DNA of 64,000 nt from CAMDPA01 sp965223035 (lineage in GTDB: Bacteria > Pseudomonadota > Alphaproteobacteria > Rhizobiales > Hyphomicrobiaceae), in contig OZ244980.1 in the NCBI GenBank assembly GCA_965223035.1, forward strand, positions 4,650,001 through 4,714,000, written 5' to 3'. The notes beneath the pieces were generated by a model. The model saw nothing but the letters and a program-made list of their open reading frames with translations, had not been told where the DNA came from and ran no database searches. Both the position numbers and the translations under genes were made by a program. The first letter of the stretch is position 1. Every line of letters starts with the position of its first letter. Shown piece by piece: positions 32,501 to 40,741 of this stretch.

Positions 32501-33205
32501 CTAACGTGCAGGCGTGAAGCCGGCGCGTGTGCGCAGCTCGGCGGCCTGGCTATCGGTTAAGGCGCCAACCAGACGCTCGGCCAAGGCCGGCGCCGTTGAC
32601 CGCGTTGCCACAGCGGCCGTATACACCGTCGCCAACTCAAACGGGTGCGGCAGAGGGCCGACGACGGCGGCGCCCGGGGTGCCAAGAATTTCCGTCACTT
32701 GCGTGCAGCCGATCGGGAGCCCGATGGTGTGTGCGGCCAGCGCCGCCATCGCAGTCGCGCCGTTGGGGAATGGCTTGAGCCGGCCGACCAGCTCGTCAGC
32801 GACACCCAGCCGCTGCAACACCTTGGCAAAATGAATGCCTGCCGTGGCGCGCTCCGGATCCGGGAGATAGATGGCTTCTGCTGCCCGCAGGGCCGAGCGG
32901 AGCGCCGTCGCATGCCCGACATCGGGGAGCGGGTCACCGTCGCGGACGGCAATGGCGGTCTCAACGCCCCCCAGATCGGCCGCGGTGCCGACGACGACGT
33001 CACCGTCGCGCTGCAGGGCGCCGATCATCTGCCGGGTCAAGATCAGCACGTCCGCCGGCGCCCCCTCCCGCAGCCTATCGCGTAAAGCGCCGACCGCGTT
33101 GAACGTGCAGATCAACCGACACGGCGCCTGACGCTCGAACCCGCATTGCAGCGCCCGGACCACCCCCTGCGCGGCGCCACCACTCAAGATATGCAAGTTC
33201 ACCAT
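32501..33205 (-). CDS. ModA-like substrate-binding-fold protein without signal peptide
   Basis: The 234-residue protein has the two-lobe periplasmic-binding fold of molybdate-binding ModA-like proteins: LHILSGGAAQGVVRAL, CTFNAVGALRDRLREGAPADV and LILTRQMIGALQRDG near the start, IGLPIGCTQVTEIL towards the end. It begins directly with the first beta strand (MVNLHILSGG) and shows no signal peptide or membrane anchor, so it should stay in the cytoplasm. No ABC permease or ATPase gene is nearby. It sits 10 nt upstream of ridA and 48 nt downstream of the molybdenum hydroxylase large subunit gene, hinting at a role in cofactor or substrate handling. The upstream in-frame ATG at 33241 would add 12 unlikely residues. 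Confidence 0.85.
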   Translation of the reverse strand: MVNLHILSGGAAQGVVRALQCGFERQAPCRLICTFNAVGALRDRLREGAPADVLILTRQMIGALQRDGDVVVGTAADLGGVETAIAVRDGDPLPDVGHATALRSALRAAEAIYLPDPERATAGIHFAKVLQRLGVADELVGRLKPFPNGATAMAALAAHTIGLPIGCTQVTEILGTPGAAVVGPLPHPFELATVYTAAVATRSTAPALAERLVGALTDSQAAELRTRAGFTPAR

Positions 33206-33253
33206 CGGCGGCCTCCCTTCGCTTGGCATCGATGCGGCCACCGGGGCCGCCGC

Positions 33254-35404
33254 TCAGGCGCTGCCACCAAGTTCCATCGCCGCGATCACCCGCTCCGGCG
33301 TGATCGGCAAATCCCGCACGCGTACGCCTAACGCATCGCACACCGCATTGGCGATCGCCGCCGCCACCGGTCCCATGGCGTGCTCGCCGCCGCCCAGCGG
33401 CCGCTCCTCCGGCCGATTGACGAGTTCCACCTCCACCTGCGGCACCTGCGAAAAAGTCAGGATCGGATAGGTTTCCCAACTGTCAGAAGCGATGCGTCCG
33501 CCTTCGAACTTGACCGCTTCCAGTAGCGTCCAGCTCGCGGCCTGAATGCATCCGCCCTCGGTTTGGTTGACGATACCGTCCGGATTGATCGCCTCGCCGA
33601 CGTCGACGGCGGCCACGAGCCGATGCACCCTTACGGCGCGCTCGACCTCAACTTCGGCGACCACGGCACAGTAGGCGGCTCGATGCTTGTAGCGGGCGTA
33701 GCCGACGCCGTGGCCGAAGCCCTCGCGCCGGTCCCAGTCCGACCAGCCCGCTCGCCGCGCCGCCGCCGCGACGCAGTCGCGCGCGCGCGGATCGCTCAGA
33801 TGCCGCAGTCGCCACGCGACAGGATCTTCACCCGCCTCGGCGGCCAACTCATCGACCAATGATTCGATCGCGAACACATTGGCATATCCGCCCAGCGAGC
33901 GCATGGCTGAGGTTCGAACCGGCATCACCAACAGCCGATTCTTCGTGACCCGCCAGTTGGGAAAATCGTAAGCCGGAATGGCATTGCGGTCGGCGCCGCC
34001 GCCGCCTGCCAACGGCGGATCGACCGAGGGCTGCAATGCGAACGGGCGCGCCAGGTAGGGTGCGGCGAGCAACGTGGGATAATCGGCGCGTCCCGGCCGC
34101 GAGGTGTGCCCGTTACTCCAGATCTCGTGGCGCCACGCCACCACCTCACCACCGGCGTCGAGATCGGCCTCGATCGTCACCGCCATCGCCGGGGTGAGCG
34201 GTCCCCACGCGAGTTCCTCCTCGCGGGTCCATTGCACGCGTACCGGTCGGCCTTCGGCGGCGCGCGCCAACAACACTGCGTCCAGCGCAACGTCATCGGC
34301 CCCGTTATGCCCATAGCAGCCAGCCCCCTCCACATGCTCGACCAGGATTTTCTCGGCCGGCAGCCCCAACACGAGCGCCAGGTCGGAGCGCAGATTGAAG
34401 ATGCCCTGGCTGTGGGTCCAAACCCTCAGGCCGTCACCGGACCATTGGGCCAAGGCGCAAGACGGCCCGATCGACGCATGGGCCAGGTAGGGCTTGGTGT
34501 AGGTCCGACGCACGGTGCGGGCTTTCACCACCGGCTGCTCAGCCGTGTGCTCGGCTGAAACGCTGGTTTCGACCGGTTGGCGCCGCAGCCAATCGCCGAT
34601 CGCTTCGCCGTCGGGCGGCTCAGTTCCGCCTTCCCATACCGCCGCCTTCGATAACTGCCGGACCGCGTCGGTCGCCGCCAACTCATCGTCGGCAACGACG
34701 CCCACGAAATCGCCGTCGCGGGCGATGGCAACCACCCCTGGCTGGGCAGCAACGGCCCCATCGTCAAGCGATCGCAGCTTGGCGCCTTGCCGCGGCGGCC
34801 GCAGAATTCGACCGTGCAACAGGTCGGGAAGGCTGAGATCTTGAATGAAGCGACGCGCACCGAACACCTTATCGGCAATGTCCACGCGGGGGAACGGACG
34901 CCCAGCCAACCGCCGCGCACCAACGGCCTTGGGCGGCACGTCGGCCGACGCGTCGCGATCCAGCAACGCCGGGTCCGCCAACTCCCAATAGCTGGTGGCA
35001 GCGTTGCCTTCCCCCAAGATGGCGCCGTCATCAACGCTGAGGGTCGCCGCGGCCACGCCGAGCCGATCCGCGGCGGCCTTAAGATAGATTGAGCGCGCTT
35101 CCGCACACGCATAGCGCAAGGCCGTGCCGCTGTCCTGAACCGACATGCTGCCCGACGTCACCCCCTCGTTGGGGCTGAAACCGGTATTGGCTGGGATGAT
35201 GCGGATGCGTGAGGGCTCGACGTCGAGCTCGTCGGCTGCGATCTGTGTCAGCGCGGTGAGGATGCCTTGGCCGATCTCGACCTTGCCGGGCGTAATCTCG
35301 ACGTGCCCTGCCGGATCGATGTTGATCCACATGCTCAGCCGACGATTGGTCTCAAGATTGCCGGGCAGGCGTTCGCGCGGCGACTGCGACGTTGGCGTGC
35401 TCAT
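33254..35404 (-). CDS. Molybdenum hydroxylase large subunit (IorB type)
   Basis: The 716-residue protein is the molybdopterin subunit of an isoquinoline 1-oxidoreductase/nicotinate dehydrogenase-type enzyme. Seen are NIDPAGHVEITPGKVEIGQG, GFSPNEGVTSGSMSVQDSG, HVEGAGCYGHNGADDVALDA, RTSAMRSLGGYANVFAIESL and, near the C-terminus, LGGGEHAMGPVAAAIANAV, whose Glu fits the catalytic base. It couples with the small 2Fe-2S subunit through a 4-nt ATGA overlap (35401-35404). No cytochrome domain or signal peptide is visible. It should hydroxylate an N-heterocycle or related ring; substrate unknown. It is not closely similar to the first molybdenum hydroxylase at 12-16 kb. Confidence 0.92.
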   Translation of the reverse strand: MSTPTSQSPRERLPGNLETNRRLSMWINIDPAGHVEITPGKVEIGQGILTALTQIAADELDVEPSRIRIIPANTGFSPNEGVTSGSMSVQDSGTALRYACAEARSIYLKAAADRLGVAAATLSVDDGAILGEGNAATSYWELADPALLDRDASADVPPKAVGARRLAGRPFPRVDIADKVFGARRFIQDLSLPDLLHGRILRPPRQGAKLRSLDDGAVAAQPGVVAIARDGDFVGVVADDELAATDAVRQLSKAAVWEGGTEPPDGEAIGDWLRRQPVETSVSAEHTAEQPVVKARTVRRTYTKPYLAHASIGPSCALAQWSGDGLRVWTHSQGIFNLRSDLALVLGLPAEKILVEHVEGAGCYGHNGADDVALDAVLLARAAEGRPVRVQWTREEELAWGPLTPAMAVTIEADLDAGGEVVAWRHEIWSNGHTSRPGRADYPTLLAAPYLARPFALQPSVDPPLAGGGGADRNAIPAYDFPNWRVTKNRLLVMPVRTSAMRSLGGYANVFAIESLVDELAAEAGEDPVAWRLRHLSDPRARDCVAAAARRAGWSDWDRREGFGHGVGYARYKHRAAYCAVVAEVEVERAVRVHRLVAAVDVGEAINPDGIVNQTEGGCIQAASWTLLEAVKFEGGRIASDSWETYPILTFSQVPQVEVELVNRPEERPLGGGEHAMGPVAAAIANAVCDALGVRVRDLPITPERVIAAMELGGSA

Positions 35405-35883
35405 CGGGCGGCGATCTCCTTAGCTGCGCGCAATACGGCCCGGACAATGCGATTGTGCGCGCCGCAGCGGCATAAATTGCGGTCCAATGCGGTGCGCACC
35501 TGTGTTTCGCTCGGGTTCGGATTTTGATCGAGCAACGCGGCGGCCGACATCATGATGCCGGTGATGCAATAACCGCACTGCATGGCCTGCTCTTCGATCA
35601 ACGCTTGCTGCAAGGGATGCGGCGCAGCGCGGGTCCCGAGCCCCTCGGCGGTTGTGATCGGCTTGCCGACGGCCGCCCACAGCGGCGTATCACAAGCAGC
35701 GACGGCGTGCCGGTCGATGATCACATGGCAGGCGCCACATTGGTTGGATCCACAGCCGAAATGCGCCGAGCTGAGGCCGAGCGGGGTGCGCAGAACGTGC
35801 AATAGCGGTGTGTCCGGGTCGGCGTCGACCACCACCGTCGCACCGTTGACCGTGAGCTGATGCCGCTGCTGTGCTGTGCTCAC
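35401..35883 (-). CDS. Molybdenum hydroxylase 2Fe-2S subunit (IorA type)
   Basis: The 160-residue subunit has both cluster motifs: FGCGSNQCGACHVIID with a following Cys, and QCGYCITGIMMSAAALL then NLCRCGAH. I chose a GTG start at 35883 because an exceptionally strong Shine-Dalgarno sequence, GGGAGGAGG, lies just upstream and the protein then begins at the first family strand; a far upstream ATG would add about 100 Arg-rich residues. The first gene of a four-gene operon (2Fe-2S subunit, large subunit, ModA-like, RidA). It transfers electrons from the Mo centre to an acceptor. Confidence 0.92.
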   Translation of the reverse strand: MSTAQQRHQLTVNGATVVVDADPDTPLLHVLRTPLGLSSAHFGCGSNQCGACHVIIDRHAVAACDTPLWAAVGKPITTAEGLGTRAAPHPLQQALIEEQAMQCGYCITGIMMSAAALLDQNPNPSETQVRTALDRNLCRCGAHNRIVRAVLRAAKEIAAR

Positions 35884-36388
35884 CACGACCTCCTCCCACC
35901 CAAGCCAACAACCTTTCGCGCCGTCGAGGAGGCTGGCCTCACCGGGATGCATGTCATCAGGCATAGCATTTGCTGTTCTCCTGCGCCGACCCAACCTTCG
36001 GCGCCGAGCGCTCCGACCCTTACGCTCGGCACCCAACCGCCGGCCCGAAGCCCGAGCCTGACCATTCGTTTGGACACTGGATTGACGGACGTCTGGCGAC
36101 CTTCGCCCGGCACCAAGCGTTCGATCCAAAACACTAGCATATTGCCGTCTCGGTGGGAGAGCCAAGCCCCCGATGAGGAGCTGCAAGGTCGCTTTCCAGC
36201 AGCGCAGGTTTGCGACCGATGATGAAATGTTGCACGGTTATGGTGGCAGTGATCCGGTCCAAAGTCATCACACCTGAGCATTGCGCCGGTGTCCATCCGG
36301 GAGACAGGACCTCATTGCGCAGACCGGTGTGGAACGCATGCACACGATACGCCGCGGGATGATCCGCAGCTGTCGAAGGGAGCCAGCT
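35884..36388. other. Divergent intergenic region
   Basis: About 500 bp separate the iorA-like gene (minus) and the beta-propeller gene (plus) and should contain both promoters. I see no gene or repeat here. Confidence 0.5.
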
Positions 36389-37393
36389 ATGCCGATCGTC
36401 ACCACGGGCAGCAACACCACCGGTCAAAACGGCCTGATCGCCATCGACAAGGTGGGCAACAAGATCCGCTTCTACGATCCTGAAACGATCGAGCTGATGG
36501 TGGCGCTCGACGGACCGGAGCCGTGCGTCCACGAGCTTGCCGTCAGCCCGGATCATGCCTTGGCCTATGTGCCGCTGTATGGTGCCGGGGTCTACGGCAA
36601 CAACCAACACCCCAACAACAAGATTGTCGTGGTGGATTTGGCCGCCCGCAAGATCGTCGACATGATCGAGCTGGGCGCGTTCGTCGCGCCGCATGGCATG
36701 GTGGCAACCAGCGAGCACACGCTGTGGGTCGTCTGCGATATTCCCGGCAAGCTGTTGGCCGTGAATACGGCCGACCGTCGCGTCGATGCGGCCTATGACT
36801 GCCCCGCCAAGGGACCTCACATTCTGTGCGCAAACGCAAGCGGGAGCCATTTGTTCATCTCCGCCAAGGAGGGCGAGGTTGCCGTGTTCGATACCCGCGA
36901 GCGGTGCTTCGTGGGCAGCATCGGCATCGGTCGCCCCGGCGTAACCATTGGCAACGGCAGCGGCAGCGAAGGCATCGCCCCGACCCCGGACGACAGGCAC
37001 ATCATCGCGATCGACAATGACCGTGGCGACTTGCATGTGATCGAAATCAATACGCGGCGCGAAAGCCAGCGCGTCGCCATGAGCCGGCAACCGTTGACCA
37101 ACCCCAAGCGCTCGCGACTGGGCAAACTGATGTTCTCGCCGCAAGGCCGGCATCTGGTTGTCACCGGCTACACCGGTGGAAACGCATGGGTGATCGACCC
37201 CACCGACCTGGCCCGGCAGATCCACGTGCCTGTCGCCAAGGGTCCAATGGGCATGGCCTTCCCCGCCGATGGTGCCAGCGTGATCGTCAGCAGCCACGAC
37301 AGCGGACTGCTCACACGTGTCGAATTGGCGACGGGCCGACCCACCGCCGCCTACGACGGCGGATCGGGGATCGAGGTGTTGGCGTTCTTCTAG
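36389..37393 (+). CDS. YncE-like beta-propeller protein
   Basis: The 334-residue protein consists of repeated beta-propeller blades of the YncE/lactonase type, for example LAVSPDHALAYVPLYGAGVYG, KIVVVDLAARKIVDMIELG and GSGSEGIAPTPDDRHIIAID. There is no clear signal peptide, in contrast to most YncE proteins. The ATG at 36389 is preceded by GAAGGGAG. The gene is divergent from the molybdenum hydroxylase operon. The TAG stop (37391-37393) is the first part of a CTAGAGCAAC dispersed element. Function is unknown; lactonase activity or a binding role are possible. Confidence 0.8.
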   Translation: MPIVTTGSNTTGQNGLIAIDKVGNKIRFYDPETIELMVALDGPEPCVHELAVSPDHALAYVPLYGAGVYGNNQHPNNKIVVVDLAARKIVDMIELGAFVAPHGMVATSEHTLWVVCDIPGKLLAVNTADRRVDAAYDCPAKGPHILCANASGSHLFISAKEGEVAVFDTRERCFVGSIGIGRPGVTIGNGSGSEGIAPTPDDRHIIAIDNDRGDLHVIEINTRRESQRVAMSRQPLTNPKRSRLGKLMFSPQGRHLVVTGYTGGNAWVIDPTDLARQIHVPVAKGPMGMAFPADGASVIVSSHDSGLLTRVELATGRPTAAYDGGSGIEVLAFF

Positions 37394-37475
37394 AGCAACT
37401 TTAAGAGCGATCATCTTTGCGCCTTAGGCGGATCAGCCGTGCCGGCCGGCTATTTCTGACACACCTGAAGCGGAA
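37390..37475. repeat. Partial dispersed palindromic element
   Basis: The sequence begins CTAGAGCAACTTTAAGAGCG, continues GATCATCTTTGCGCCTTAGG and contains CCGTGCCGGCCGGC, so it joins left halves of both palindrome types without matching right arms. It separates the convergent beta-propeller and rlmE genes. Confidence 0.7.
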
Positions 37476-37488
37476 ATGAGCCATCTCA

Positions 37489-38217
37489 TCAATCGCCGCC
37501 GCGAAACCCGGTGGCCAACACGTAAAGCTCCGAGGACTGCTTGCGGCTCGATGGCGGCTTGACGTGGCGCACGGCGGCGAAGTGCTGCTTTAAACTTGTC
37601 AGCAAGGAGCGCTCCGTCCCGCCTTGGAAGACCTTGCACAACAGGACCCCGCCGGGCGCGAGCACGTCCTGCGCGAACCACGCTGCCGCCTCGGCCAAAC
37701 CCATGATGCGCAAATGATCGGTGTGGGCGTGGCCGGTGGACGGTGCAGCCATATCGGACAACACCACATCGGCTTGCTGATCGCGCAGCTGCGCACGCAC
37801 CCTGGCCGGCGCGTCCTCATCCAGAAAATCGAGTTGGATCACCGTCGCCCCGGCCACGTCGTCCATCTGCAGAAGGTCGATTGCGATCACCTGCCCGCGC
37901 CCGCGCAAGGCGTTAGTGCGCTCGACGGCAACTTGCGTCCAACCACCGGGTGCGGCGCCCAGATCCACCACCCGAAGGCCGGGTTTCAGGAGGTGATAGC
38001 GATCGTCGATTTCAATCAGCTTGAAGGCTGCCCGGGAGCGCCAGCCCGCCCGCTTCGCAGCGGCCACGTAAGGATCATTGAGCTGACGTTGAAGCCAGCG
38101 CTGCTGGGAAGGCGTACGCTGACGCGCCGTTTTGAGTTTGACTTTCAGCTGCCGCGCGCCGCCGCGGCTTTGCCCAACTGATTTGCCGCTGCGTTTATCT
38201 ATCGGCCTTTTGGCCAT
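37489..38217 (-). CDS. rlmE: 23S rRNA 2'-O-ribose U2552 methyltransferase (FtsJ/RrmJ)
   Basis: The 242-residue enzyme methylates the 2'-OH of U2552 in 23S rRNA with S-adenosylmethionine. Family features are SRAAFKLIEIDDRYHLLKPG, VVDLGAAPGGWTQVAVER (SAM-binding), VIAIDLLQMDDVAG, VVLSDMAAPSTGHAHTDHLR and GGVLLCKVFQGGTERSLL; the catalytic K-D-K-E set is recognisable. The basic N-terminus (KRSGKSVGQSRGGARQLKVK) is usual for alphaproteobacteria. The Ppx/GppA gene upstream, 61 nt away on the same strand, is the standard neighbour. Start at 38217. Confidence 0.96.
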   Translation of the reverse strand: MAKRPIDKRSGKSVGQSRGGARQLKVKLKTARQRTPSQQRWLQRQLNDPYVAAAKRAGWRSRAAFKLIEIDDRYHLLKPGLRVVDLGAAPGGWTQVAVERTNALRGRGQVIAIDLLQMDDVAGATVIQLDFLDEDAPARVRAQLRDQQADVVLSDMAAPSTGHAHTDHLRIMGLAEAAAWFAQDVLAPGGVLLCKVFQGGTERSLLTSLKQHFAAVRHVKPPSSRKQSSELYVLATGFRGGD

Positions 38218-38278
38218 GATCGTGCGCTCAGCCTCATCATGGGCTTCCGCCCAACGCAACGGAGCGGCCCAACGGGAG

Positions 38279-39682
38279 TTAACGCCTTCGGCCCGGCCGA
38301 GCCCGAGCCTTGCGATAGTGACCGTCCTCCGCCATCAGCGTCGCCAAGATCCCTTCGCGCAGCCCGCGATCGGCCACGCGCAGGCTGGCTACCGGCCACA
38401 TGCGAAGCAAGGCCTCCAACACCGCACAACCGGCCAGCACCAAATCGGCCCGCTCGCGCCCGATGCACGGTTCGGACACGCGCTGCTCGTAGCTGCGCCG
38501 CAACAGATCGTAGGTCACCGCTCGGACATCCTCGGTCGACAGCCAGCAGCCGTCAACGCGGTTGCGGTCATAGCGCCTAAGCCCCAACAGGATGCCGGCA
38601 ATGGTGGTCACCGTGCCCGATGTTCCCAACAGATGCACACGGCCACCGTCGACGTGTCGGCGCAGACCATGGTGGGCCTCGAACGGCTCCAACAGTCGGG
38701 TGACATGCTCGACCATCGCTTCAAAGCCGGGCTCGGTTACGTCGCGGCCGTCGAAGCCCTCCGAAAGCGACACCACGCCGACCGGCAAGGACGTCCACGC
38801 CACAATACAGTTGCGGGCCTGCAGTCGGTCGGCCAAGGATCTGCACCAGTGGCCGCGACGTCGCGTCAGATCCAGCCAAATCAGCTCCGAGGAGCCGCCG
38901 CCAATATCGAACACCAAGGCATGCTCGGCCTGCGGATCGATCAACGAGGCGCAGCCACTGACGGCCAGCATCGCCTCTTCCCGCGGCGACAAAACCTCCA
39001 GTTCCATCCCCAGTTCATCGCGGACGCGCTCGACGAAAGCGGATCCATTCTGCGCGACGCGGCAGGCCTCGGTCGCAACCAGCTTGGAGCGCGCGACACG
39101 ATGCCGGACGATCTTGCCATGGCACACACGCAGTGCGTCCAGCGCGCGGTCAATCGCCCGCTCGCTGATCTCGCGCCGCGCCGAAACCCCCTCCCCCAGT
39201 CGAACGATGCGCGAAAACGCATCGACCACCTGAAAGCCGCGTCGGGTCGGTCGCGCCACCAGCAGCCGGCAGTTATTGGTGCCGAGGTCCAACGCGGCGT
39301 AATGGATCGCAGTCACCAATCCAGAACCGGTCGGCCGGTGGCCGCCAGGCGGGTTGCGCGGCAAGCGATTTGCGCCGCCGGACGTTGCGGACAGGGGCGT
39401 TGCGGACAGGGGCGTTGCGGACAGGGGCGTTGCAGGCACGGGCGCCGCAGATGGTTGCGCTTCGTTGGTCCCTGCGGTGGAGTGGGGCTGGTTCGACGCC
39501 CTTTTCCGCGCGCCGGCCGGATCGGCAGTCGCGCCGGGGCCGGGCTTGACACGGCCCGACTTCGTGTTGCGCACCGCATATCGGTGACGATCGTTTTCCC
39601 GACCCTCCAAAGTTGATCTCCGGTGCCCGGCCTGCGTGTCATGCACCAGGGTCACAACCACGGCGCGCCGCCCATCTGACAC
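38279..39682 (-). CDS. Ppx/GppA-family phosphatase
   Basis: The catalytic part (from about residue 126) is an exopolyphosphatase/pentaphosphate phosphatase of the ASKHA fold: AALDLGTNNCRLLVARPTRR, VVDAFSRIVRLGEGVS, VFDIGGGSSELIWLDL and HLLGTSGTVTTIAGIL. The ~120-residue N-terminal extension is basic, Pro/Ser-rich and contains ATPLS four times, coded by 15-bp repeats at 39384-39428. Extensions of this kind are common in alphaproteobacterial members but their starts are hard to place; the GTG at 39682 is provisional and a GTG at 39316 would give only the core. Cleaves inorganic polyphosphate or pppGpp. Downstream neighbour is rlmE. Confidence 0.88.
   Translation of the reverse strand: MSDGRRAVVVTLVHDTQAGHRRSTLEGRENDRHRYAVRNTKSGRVKPGPGATADPAGARKRASNQPHSTAGTNEAQPSAAPVPATPLSATPLSATPLSATSGGANRLPRNPPGGHRPTGSGLVTAIHYAALDLGTNNCRLLVARPTRRGFQVVDAFSRIVRLGEGVSARREISERAIDRALDALRVCHGKIVRHRVARSKLVATEACRVAQNGSAFVERVRDELGMELEVLSPREEAMLAVSGCASLIDPQAEHALVFDIGGGSSELIWLDLTRRRGHWCRSLADRLQARNCIVAWTSLPVGVVSLSEGFDGRDVTEPGFEAMVEHVTRLLEPFEAHHGLRRHVDGGRVHLLGTSGTVTTIAGILLGLRRYDRNRVDGCWLSTEDVRAVTYDLLRRSYEQRVSEPCIGRERADLVLAGCAVLEALLRMWPVASLRVADRGLREGILATLMAEDGHYRKARARPGRRR
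39384..39428 (-). repeat. In-frame 15-bp tandem repeat, three copies
   Basis: Three exact copies of GTTGCGGACAGGGGC followed by one degenerate copy lie in the N-terminal extension of the Ppx/GppA gene, encoding ATPLS pentapeptides. Copy changes keep the frame. Confidence 0.92.
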
Positions 39683-39779
39683 GCCTCAACGGGCGTCCTC
39701 ATCAGCTGACTTGGTCAGAGTGTAGCAGCTCCGCCGGGTAGGTAAAGCGCACAACGTCCCACACATCGGTGCCCGCGCG

Positions 39780-40571
39780 CTAGCAGCCTGATGGCCGCAA
39801 AGCGGTTACGAGATAGTTCACATCAGTGTTTGCCGCGCGACTCCAGCGATCGGCCAGCGGATTGTAGACGAGGCCTTCGACGCGACCCATAACCAGCCCA
39901 GCGGCGGCGAACGCGGCCTCCAATTCGCCGGGTGTCACAAATTTGTCCCACCGATGGGTCCCCGCCGGCAGCCAGCGCAACACGTACTCCGCACCGACGA
40001 TGGCCAAGGCGAAGGCCTTCAGCGTTCGATTGATGGTCGATGCCACCATGATCCCGCCGGGTCGAACCAAGCTGGCACAGGCGGCGATGAAGGCAGCCAC
40101 GTCGGGCACGTGCTCGACCACTTCAAGACAAACGACGACGTCAAACGCAGCTCCCTCGGCGACCACGTCCTCGACCTGTGCCGGTCGGTAGCTGACACTG
40201 AGCGCTTGTGGCGCAGCGTGCGCCTTGGCGACCTCAATGTTCACAGGGGACGGATCGATTCCCAGCACGGTTGCACCAAGCCGGGCCAACGGTTCGGCGA
40301 TCAGGCCGCCGCCGCAGCCGATATCGAGGATGTCGAGCCCGGTGTACGGCTTCAAACGCCGCGGATCGCGATCGAAATGACTCCCCACCCGCTCACGGAT
40401 GAAGCCGAGCCGCGCCGGTCCGATTTGATGCAGCGGTCGGAACTTGCCGTTGGGATCCCACCACTCATCGGCGATCGCGGAGAAGCGGGCGACCTCCGAG
40501 GCATCCAGCGTAGGCCCGCCGGCCGCCGCCGCGTGCCCGGCCACGTCAGGCGGCGCTTGCTGTCCCGTCAT
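39780..40571 (-). CDS. ubiG: Ubiquinone biosynthesis O-methyltransferase
   Basis: The 263-residue SAM-dependent methyltransferase carries both O-methylation steps of ubiquinone synthesis. Characteristic are FSAIADEWWDPNGKFRPLHQ at the start, LDILDIGCGGGLIAEPLARLG (SAM-binding), VVCLEVVEHVPDVAAF, STINRTLKAFALAIVGAEYV and RWDKFVTPGELEAAF. An ATG at 40625 could extend it by 18 residues; neither start has an obvious strong ribosome site. It is divergent from lysC, the standard arrangement in many alphaproteobacteria. The presence of ubiG implies aerobic, ubiquinone-based respiration. Confidence 0.95.
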   Translation of the reverse strand: MTGQQAPPDVAGHAAAAGGPTLDASEVARFSAIADEWWDPNGKFRPLHQIGPARLGFIRERVGSHFDRDPRRLKPYTGLDILDIGCGGGLIAEPLARLGATVLGIDPSPVNIEVAKAHAAPQALSVSYRPAQVEDVVAEGAAFDVVVCLEVVEHVPDVAAFIAACASLVRPGGIMVASTINRTLKAFALAIVGAEYVLRWLPAGTHRWDKFVTPGELEAAFAAAGLVMGRVEGLVYNPLADRWSRAANTDVNYLVTALRPSGC

Positions 40572-40680
40572 CGGTGTTACCCCATCTCGTTGCGCTGGCG
40601 ACCGGCTGGCCTCCTCCATGGCCATGTCGGCACGATGCCGTTTCCAATCAAGATGAACTTGCTCTAAGAGTAGCCGCGAC

Positions 40681-40702
40681 CGGCCGGCCGTGCGGCCGGC
40701 CG
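40681..40702. repeat. Hairpin of repeated CGGCCGGCCG
   Basis: Two copies of the self-complementary 10-mer CGGCCGGCCG are separated by TG in the lysC leader, 39 nt before the start. Its position between divergent genes suggests a regulatory or transcript-stabilising role, but it could be incidental. Confidence 0.6.
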
Positions 40703-40741
40703 CACATCAGCCTGGCCTCTTGGAATAGCGGAACGAAGCAA

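Noticed and set aside
36134..37414. Long minus-strand frame opposite the beta-propeller gene
   Set aside because: The composition (His, Asp and Gln-rich) is that of the antisense of a GC-rich gene, and the plus-strand gene has blade motifs.
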